A stretch of 64,000 nt of DNA, taken from NCBI GenBank assembly GCA_026874595.1, contig CM049308.1:35706027-35770026 (forward strand), given 5' to 3'. This document shows positions 59,801-64,000 of the stretch, one piece after another (the first letter of the stretch is position 1; every line of letters starts with the position of its first letter). A program made the translations under genes and the position numbers. Origin of the DNA: Sipunculus nudus (lineage: Eukaryota > Annelida > Sipuncula > Golfingiida > Sipunculidae). The notes below the pieces were generated by a model. That model ran no database searches, had not been told where the DNA came from, and saw only the letters and a program-made list of their open reading frames with translations.

Positions 59801-62800
59801 ACGCAGAGTAAGCCGGAAATCACATAAATTCTTCAAATCAGACAAGTGAATAGCTTACTTTAATGGATGTTTTTAATAATTCTGTTTCAGCTGCGGGACC
59901 AGAGGATCCTGAGTACAGGGGTGAGTTCTGTGACGGAAACACAGTGTCGATTAACTGTCCTCAGGGTTACCTAGCAACTATTGATAAGGTGTTTTGGGGT
60001 CGTGAGGACACGACAACGTGTGTAAAGGAGAACGACCCAACGCCGACAGAAACCAACTGCAAGTCAACCACTGCCTTCGATGTGATAGACAAAGCCTGTA
60101 AAAAGAAAACCAAATGTTCTGTGAAGGTCAGCTCAGCTGTACTGGGTGAACCATGCAAGGGAGTCTCAAAGTACTTAATAATAAACTATTCGTGCTCGTG
60201 TAAGTGTACTTTTATCATGATTTACTCATATTTTAACTCCATTACGTTTAATGTTCTTTCTGCGTGGTTTCCATCAGATGCTGACGATGTAAAAAAAGAT
60301 AGCATGGATGATAGAAACGATCCGAGCCGTTTATGTCAATCAGCTAAGTTGTCATGTACCCTGTCTAACATAAGTCCTCACCTGCTAGGACTTAAATGAT
60401 ATAAAAGTGAAAAAAAGGCCCCTGAACAACAAGCATTGATCGACGTCACTGAATGAGAAATAATATTTTGCTTGTAAGCTCTGACCAGAAGGTGGCGCTC
60501 TGTATACCGGATAGAGTTTTAGCACCTGACTGCCAGGCATGTTAGCGGTAGTGGTTAATTTCGTTTCAAAATCAAAATAAATACCTGCCTATCAAAACAT
60601 TTCAGGCACCAGTCAGCCACACTTTGCTATTTTTTGAGTTGCTGTGTCTTGTAATAAAAAAAGATGTAAATTTCAATTATTAATTTGAAAAAACTAACGT
60701 TGAATTAACATTTTGTTTATTGAAATATGATAATGTTAATTGTAATGAAATAATCTCCTGTTTTCTTTAAAAGTGCCAGTGTTTAGCAGTTTGACCTGTG
60801 AAGATAGTAAAGTGGGCTTGGAATGCCCCTACAATAACATCATGAGGATAGAGTCCGCCTTCTGGGGGAGATCGGAGGCCGACACATGTAAACCAGAAAC
60901 AGACCAGTTCTCAACCAGTTGTTCCCAAGGCAACGTCAAGGAGCGGATAGAGGAATTCTGTAATTACAGAACCAAGTGTACATTCCAAGCGATACCATCA
61001 ATGCTGGGCCAGCCCTGCGAGGACACGTACAAGTATCTGTTGGTTTCCTATGTCTGCGCAGGTCAGTAGAAAAACGCTATCTTTCGGTCTAAGTTGCTCC
61101 TTTAGATATCCTGAACACAAAACCTTGCTGAAGTCACCGTGACTTACTTTCCTGATATGTGATTTAGTTGGTTGCTTTTACGTGTTACAGAGTATGATTA
61201 TTTCCGAAATGTAGATTGATTTGTACCGTTGAATTTACACTCCTTCGCAACGGTTATACACGACAGGCGTTCTGTATCTCCTGCGCTTTAACCGCTGCTT
61301 TGTAAAGCAAGTTTTCAGGGTTTCAAAACCATGGATGGCACAGGGCCAATAATCAAACCCAACGAGAGCAGGTCTCCCGGGTTTCAGCTTGGTTTGATTG
61401 TCACCAGTGAACTGTGACTTAGTTATATTATTACATATCCAAGTAGGGAATAAAACCAGATGATTGTTTAGATAATTTATTGTTCATTCATATGGAGTAT
61501 CATGTTTAGATATTAGCGTGAAAAGTTTGGTGAGAGAGCACACGTGTCTCGCTTGATGTTAATTTCAGTACAGTTTAACTCCGTGGAAGCCGTCTCTGTT
61601 TGGCGGTCTATATAGTAACGACTGTTTGTTGTAGACTTTAAAGGATGAGCACCTGTTTAGTTTGGTTTTTATGAGGGTTTTGTCTCTGGATGCGTGTCCA
61701 TATTAAAATTTATATAATTATTGACAGTCGACATAATAGGGAATGTTGATCAGCCAGAAGACAGTCAGGACTTGTCACATCAGCAAGCAACATGTAAGTC
61801 GTAATTAAGAAGATATTCGCTACAATTGCCCGATCAGTGCGCCAGCTCGGTATAGCCTGACGATATCTGCAATCTAGGGGCAGGTCTGCGTGCATAGGAG
61901 GCTAGACAGCTGAGAGATTATGTCTGTACGCGTATACAGTCAATGTCCGAGAAGGAACAAGGTGATAACTGTGTAACGGACTTCAGAGCGAGTATCGGAT
62001 TTTGACGACGAACTGGAAATCTGGCGATTTATACCTAATGTTAGCGCTTCCGGGAACAGACCGAAGACTTTACTTAAACGCGTAACTGTAGAGGTACTAT
62101 ATATCACTAAAGCATATTCAGTTACCTAGAGCTGGGTGATTCCAGGAGACTTCAGCTCTGAAAGACATCGGTTCTCTGTCCAGATAGAATAGTCCGTGCG
62201 CTAATTAGTAAGTACTAATTGAACTGTGTCTCGAGATGCAAACCAGTACTCCAGTGAGGGGTTGTTTGTGGACGGAGCTAATTGTATCTGTAAGTGAACT
62301 GACTGAACTGTGCTCACAGCCCGAGCAAACATTGAGGCGAGCAGCGCAACATTCCGATGGCACGTGTGCGTGATGGTCATGTGATCAGAAGAATTGTAAT
62401 CAAGGGACTACTCTGCATAGTCTGGTTAAGTGTTTTTCTGTGTTTATTATCGTTCGTTTGTGATCTTCAGTGCCTGTATAAATAGAGCGCTTCTGCAGAG
62501 AAATGCAAGTGTCTTCTTTCATTAATATGTTGATTTGTTTTAGTTAACTGATGTCATATTTATCCTTTGGAGTGTACGTATGTATGGGCTTCAGCCAACT
62601 GGTTTGACAGTTAAAAGAACCTGGGGGTTCACATCTATAGTGGTGTGACATTGATTTCAATTTTATGCAGTGGCCAGCCCTGGTGGTCAAACCTTGATAA
62701 TCTTGCTGTAAAAAGCAATCGAGTCCAGAACTGGACGTTAACGGCCTCACAAACAACCCCAAAAAAGTGATACACTCGGCTCTGCCATGCGTCAGATCAG

Positions 62801-63593
62801 GCCTTCCCAGCAAAATTAATGCTCAAACCTCAGCCCCTCCAACGGAAGGTTTTCGTCAGAATTGTGAAATGAAGCATGTTTTATACGACCTGATCATGAT
62901 ATAATGCTTGTCCCTCAATAAAATATCCAGTGATCACTGATAATGAAAGTGATGCTTACACCGACGGTCATCTTTTAAATGAACCGATATGCTGTTCATG
63001 AAACATTCTAGGGATCACTAGATAATTTCTGGACTAGAATGACACGAGTGTATTGCCGGGGTTGATAATTACGTTGCCTGTGGCTGCACTGGGCATTGAT
63101 ATTAGTTTGTGAAGGGGTATGGTGTATTATTGACGTAATGAATAGAAAACACATATGCGTCAGGATATTGCTTGATCGGGAGCTGTTTATATATAGTCAA
63201 CAACAGTAAGTCGCAGCATATCACTTTCCATTTATACGACTGCAAACTAATTGTTCCCTCGCAACGATGTTTTCCTGATTTTCACAATGCACCCAGTATA
63301 ATTATGCTTCCGTGCGGTGCCCTTGTAATGTACATCAGTTGGGTGTGTAAAGTTTTGACAAAACAAAAAGGTTTTGACTCGGCGCACATGTGAATTAGCC
63401 GCGCGATTTAATAAAAACTTTAAAATCTTAATCAAATTGTTTTGAGTAAGCTATTGTTTTACAATTGTAGAATGTAAAAACTTGGAGGAAGATACGACAT
63501 GTGACATATACAGAGGGTGGGGAGAGTGTGAGGCAAACCCAAAATGGATGATTCCGAACTGCAGGAAAGCTTGCTGGCAGTGCGCAGGGGCAG
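44387..63593 (+). CDS. Secreted SUEL-SUEL-ShK lectin (rhamnose-binding lectin type), 3' partial
   Basis: This is a calcium-independent sugar-binding lectin of the SUEL/Gal_Lectin family with an added ShK domain, likely secreted. Exons 44387-44447, 59891-60199, 60774-61061 and 63471-63593 all join in phase 1. Residues 1-20 are a signal peptide. SUEL 1 (about 34-122) and SUEL 2 (about 132-218) each have eight core Cys. The family motif YGR is WGR in both domains (56-58, 154-156). DPC is EPC in the first and QPC in the second, but KYL is kept (114-116 in the first). ShK covers 221-257 with six Cys. The gene continues beyond 64000, since the ShK exon ends at a donor. An optional 66-nt exon (61728-61793) is listed separately. 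The altered sugar-site motifs leave ligand preference open. Confidence 0.88.
44694..44727 (+). repeat. (GA)n microsatellite in lectin intron 1
   Basis: About 17 uninterrupted GA units, about 250 bp into the intron. Confidence 0.95.
45280..46745 (+). repeat. 36 bp minisatellite with a ~251 bp higher-order period
   Basis: The monomer is like GATGATCAGGACAGGCGGAC then ACATTGATCACGATCA, with shorter variants at 45810-46150. The block with CGCATTGATAACGATCTGATG at 45351 recurs at 45602, a 251 bp period of about seven monomers. As 36 is divisible by 3, both strands stay open (200 codons plus at 46184-46786, 210 minus at 46163-46795); these are artefacts of the repeat. Confidence 0.92.
47255..48270 (+). 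repeat. Dispersed repeat family C, copy 2 (inverted to copy 1), with family A nested
   Basis: CCCGCCTTATGACGGGAATA, ATGGTATACC and CCGTCCGTCCGTC start a block with GAGGTCAGAGGTCA and ATTCACGCATATTTAA subunits. These are the reverse of 19205-19860. Family A (about 47985-48215) interrupts it: the subunit motif CATCAAAATTCACGCATATTTAA stands before it and CATCAAAATTCTTGCATATTTAA after it. Confidence 0.75.
48950..49332 (-). repeat. 36 bp minisatellite, same family as 45280-46745 but inverted
   Basis: About ten units like ATGTCCGCCTGTCCCGATCA then TGTGACCATCATAAAC. The reverse complement of the 45.3-46.7 kb monomer reads ATGTGTCCGCCTGTCCTGAT then CATC, so the two arrays are related head to head, 2.2 kb apart. 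Confidence 0.85.
49333..52014. other. Lectin intron 1, no element recognised
   Basis: AT-rich. A C12 run lies at 51214-51225. No exon in lectin phase was found. Confidence 0.4.
52015..52350 (+). repeat. Dispersed repeat family A, copy 4
   Basis: AAACATGGAGGGCCAGCCAAAATTTC, CCAAGGACATCTGACTGCAAGT, TATGCAGCCAGCTACCTTA and GAGGCATTATGAGGCC follow the family order. Confidence 0.7.
52351..57059. other. Lectin intron 1, mostly anonymous
   Basis: AT-rich to about 54950. At 55125-55625 there is a more CpG-rich block beginning AAAGGTACCCAATCACC, probably another dispersed repeat (compare AAAGGTACCCATTCATC at 12850). A G15 run lies at 55857-55871 and (AT)n at 56788-56827. No exon recognised. Confidence 0.4.
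57060..57340 (+). mobile_element. tRNA-derived SINE candidate
   Basis: GGTGGCCGGCATAACGG (57069-57085) resembles an A box and GGGGTTCGCGCCCC (57117-57130) a B box, in tRNA spacing. They are followed by a conserved-looking body of about 200 bp with ACGGGCACTGGTCATGG and GAAAACTACGAGAATG. The left part is tRNA-like, but an adenine-rich or unique tail takes over, as in SINEs. Confidence 0.6.
57341..59569. other. Lectin intron 1, 3' part
   Basis: AT-rich. The plus-strand 94-codon frame at 57775-58059 has several Cys but no acceptor or donor in lectin phase and no family resemblance. No gene called. Confidence 0.4.
59570..59870 (+). repeat. Dispersed repeat family A, copy 5, abutting lectin exon 2
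   Basis: ACCTCCGCATATGTGCAATT, CTGTTTGTCAACATGGACA and AGAGTAAGCCGGAAATCAC match copy 1. It ends about 20 bp before the polypyrimidine tract of the SUEL 1 exon. Confidence 0.65.
59891..60199 (+). CDS. Lectin exon 2 (SUEL domain 1)
   Basis: Acceptor TCTGTTTCAG (59889-59890) and donor CTCGT|GTAAGT bound a 309-nt phase 1-1 exon. It encodes a whole SUEL domain: GEFCDGN, NCPQGY, VFWGRED, KKKTKCSVK and GEPCKGVSKYLIINYSC. Reading on past the donor gives only a 66-residue non-SUEL tail. Confidence 0.9.
60774..61061 (+). CDS. Lectin exon 3 (SUEL domain 2)
   Basis: Acceptor TTTAAAAG and donor GCAG|GTCAGT bound 288 nt, phase 1-1. It encodes LTCEDSKVGLECPYN, AFWGRSEADTC, YRTKCTFQ and GQPCEDTYKYLLVSYVC. 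Confidence 0.9.
61728..61793 (+). CDS. Lectin optional acidic linker exon (candidate)
   Basis: TTGACAG|TCGACATAATAG to CAACAT|GTAAGTC gives 66 nt, phase 1-1. It joins in frame after exon 3 (G|TC, Val) to encode VDIIGNVDQPEDSQDLSHQQ and AT. Its last T, however, would form TAA with the AA that opens the ShK exon. It is therefore not compatible with direct splicing to ShK: either a truncating alternative, or another exon lies between. Confidence 0.45.
61794..63470. other. Lectin intron before the ShK exon
   Basis: No further exon was recognised, although the linker exon needs one if it is to reach ShK in frame. No clear repeat. Confidence 0.4.
63471..63593 (+). CDS. Lectin exon with ShK domain
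   Basis: Acceptor AATTGTAG and donor GCAG|GTAAGT bound 123 nt, phase 1-1. It encodes CKNLEEDTTC, YRGWGEC, NPKWMIPNC and RKACWQC: the six-Cys ShK pattern C-x8-C-x8-C-x10-C-x3-C-x2-C, with the typical NPxWM. ShK domains are common in non-toxic secreted animal proteins, and nothing here indicates a toxin. Confidence 0.88.
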
Positions 63594-64000
63594 GTAAGTT
63601 TTTACAGGCGAAGGTATCGAGCCGGGTTTGTCTGCCTGTTTGCCTCTCTGTCTGTCTGTTGGTTTGTGCAGTTATGGGCCTGTCGCTCAAAATCTACGTC
63701 ACATGATGTCCAGTGAAACTAATTACAGCGTAGGTCTCTACGATATCTCGATCCTACGTATACGGAATCCTGATTATATATATATGTACTTCCAGGGCAA
63801 AAAAAAAATACTCTGCTCTAGTTCCCTCACCACTCCACAGATGGTAGCATGTAGGATCTGCAGTCTCGGTCTTAACCAAATAAGGACTTGTATACCTACT
63901 GAGTTGTGTTTTCCTGGCTGGCAGCCAACCAACCTGTCATGGACCTGTATTTTAACAATATCTAAGGCTATATAGAAATTGTTTATCAATATTGTTTATG

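Noticed and set aside
60200-60399. Extension of the SUEL 1 frame to a stop at 60399
   Set aside because: The SUEL domain is complete at the GTAAGT donor, and the tail has no family content; at most a retained-intron isoform.

Overview
The window is AT-rich invertebrate nuclear DNA with spliced genes, long repeat-filled introns and many microsatellites. Repeats ending in GGACGGACG-type runs, CTTGACCTTTGACC repeats and a SUEL-lectin plus ShK protein all suggest a mollusc, probably a bivalve. No gene has a long open frame. I built the genes from short exons by matching splice sites, codon phase across introns and protein-family resemblance. Nothing was searched or computed.

Four protein-coding genes can be supported. 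(1) 1682-7546, minus: the 5' part of the mitochondrial translation initiation factor IF-2 gene (MTIF2). Four coding exons join in phase; the GTPase domain lies beyond the left edge. (2) 18656-25873, minus: a complete four-exon, 122-residue centromeric histone H3 (CenH3/CENP-A). It has an H3-like RTKQ N-terminus, a longer loop 1, a GC-AG intron and a CDE/CHR-like cell-cycle promoter motif just upstream of the ATG. (3) 33750-36158, minus: a three-exon, 232-residue secreted cysteine-rich protein that I do not recognise, with a TATA box. (4) 44387-63593 and onward, plus: a secreted lectin with a signal-peptide exon, two SUEL (rhamnose-binding lectin) domains and a ShK domain. It continues past the right edge.

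The rest is mainly repeats. The MTIF2 introns hold a 2.9 kb TIR-bounded element, a foldback element and a CpG-rich promoter-like patch. From 7.7 to 16.9 kb there are Helentron-like elements and a 280 bp tandem array carrying the palindrome GGTGGCGCCACC. The CenH3 introns hold two dispersed families. From 28.8 to 31.0 kb lies an array of about 345 bp units. A 31 bp minisatellite (39.1-40.3 kb) and a decayed non-LTR retrotransposon (41.5-43.9 kb) lie between the cysteine-rich gene and the lectin. The first lectin intron (15.4 kb) holds two minisatellite arrays of one 36 bp family in opposite orientation.

The genes do not form a pathway. MTIF2 and CenH3 are housekeeping or cell-division genes. 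The cysteine-rich protein and the lectin are secreted. The most novel-looking items are the cysteine-rich protein, the details of CenH3, and a phase-incompatible optional exon in the lectin gene.
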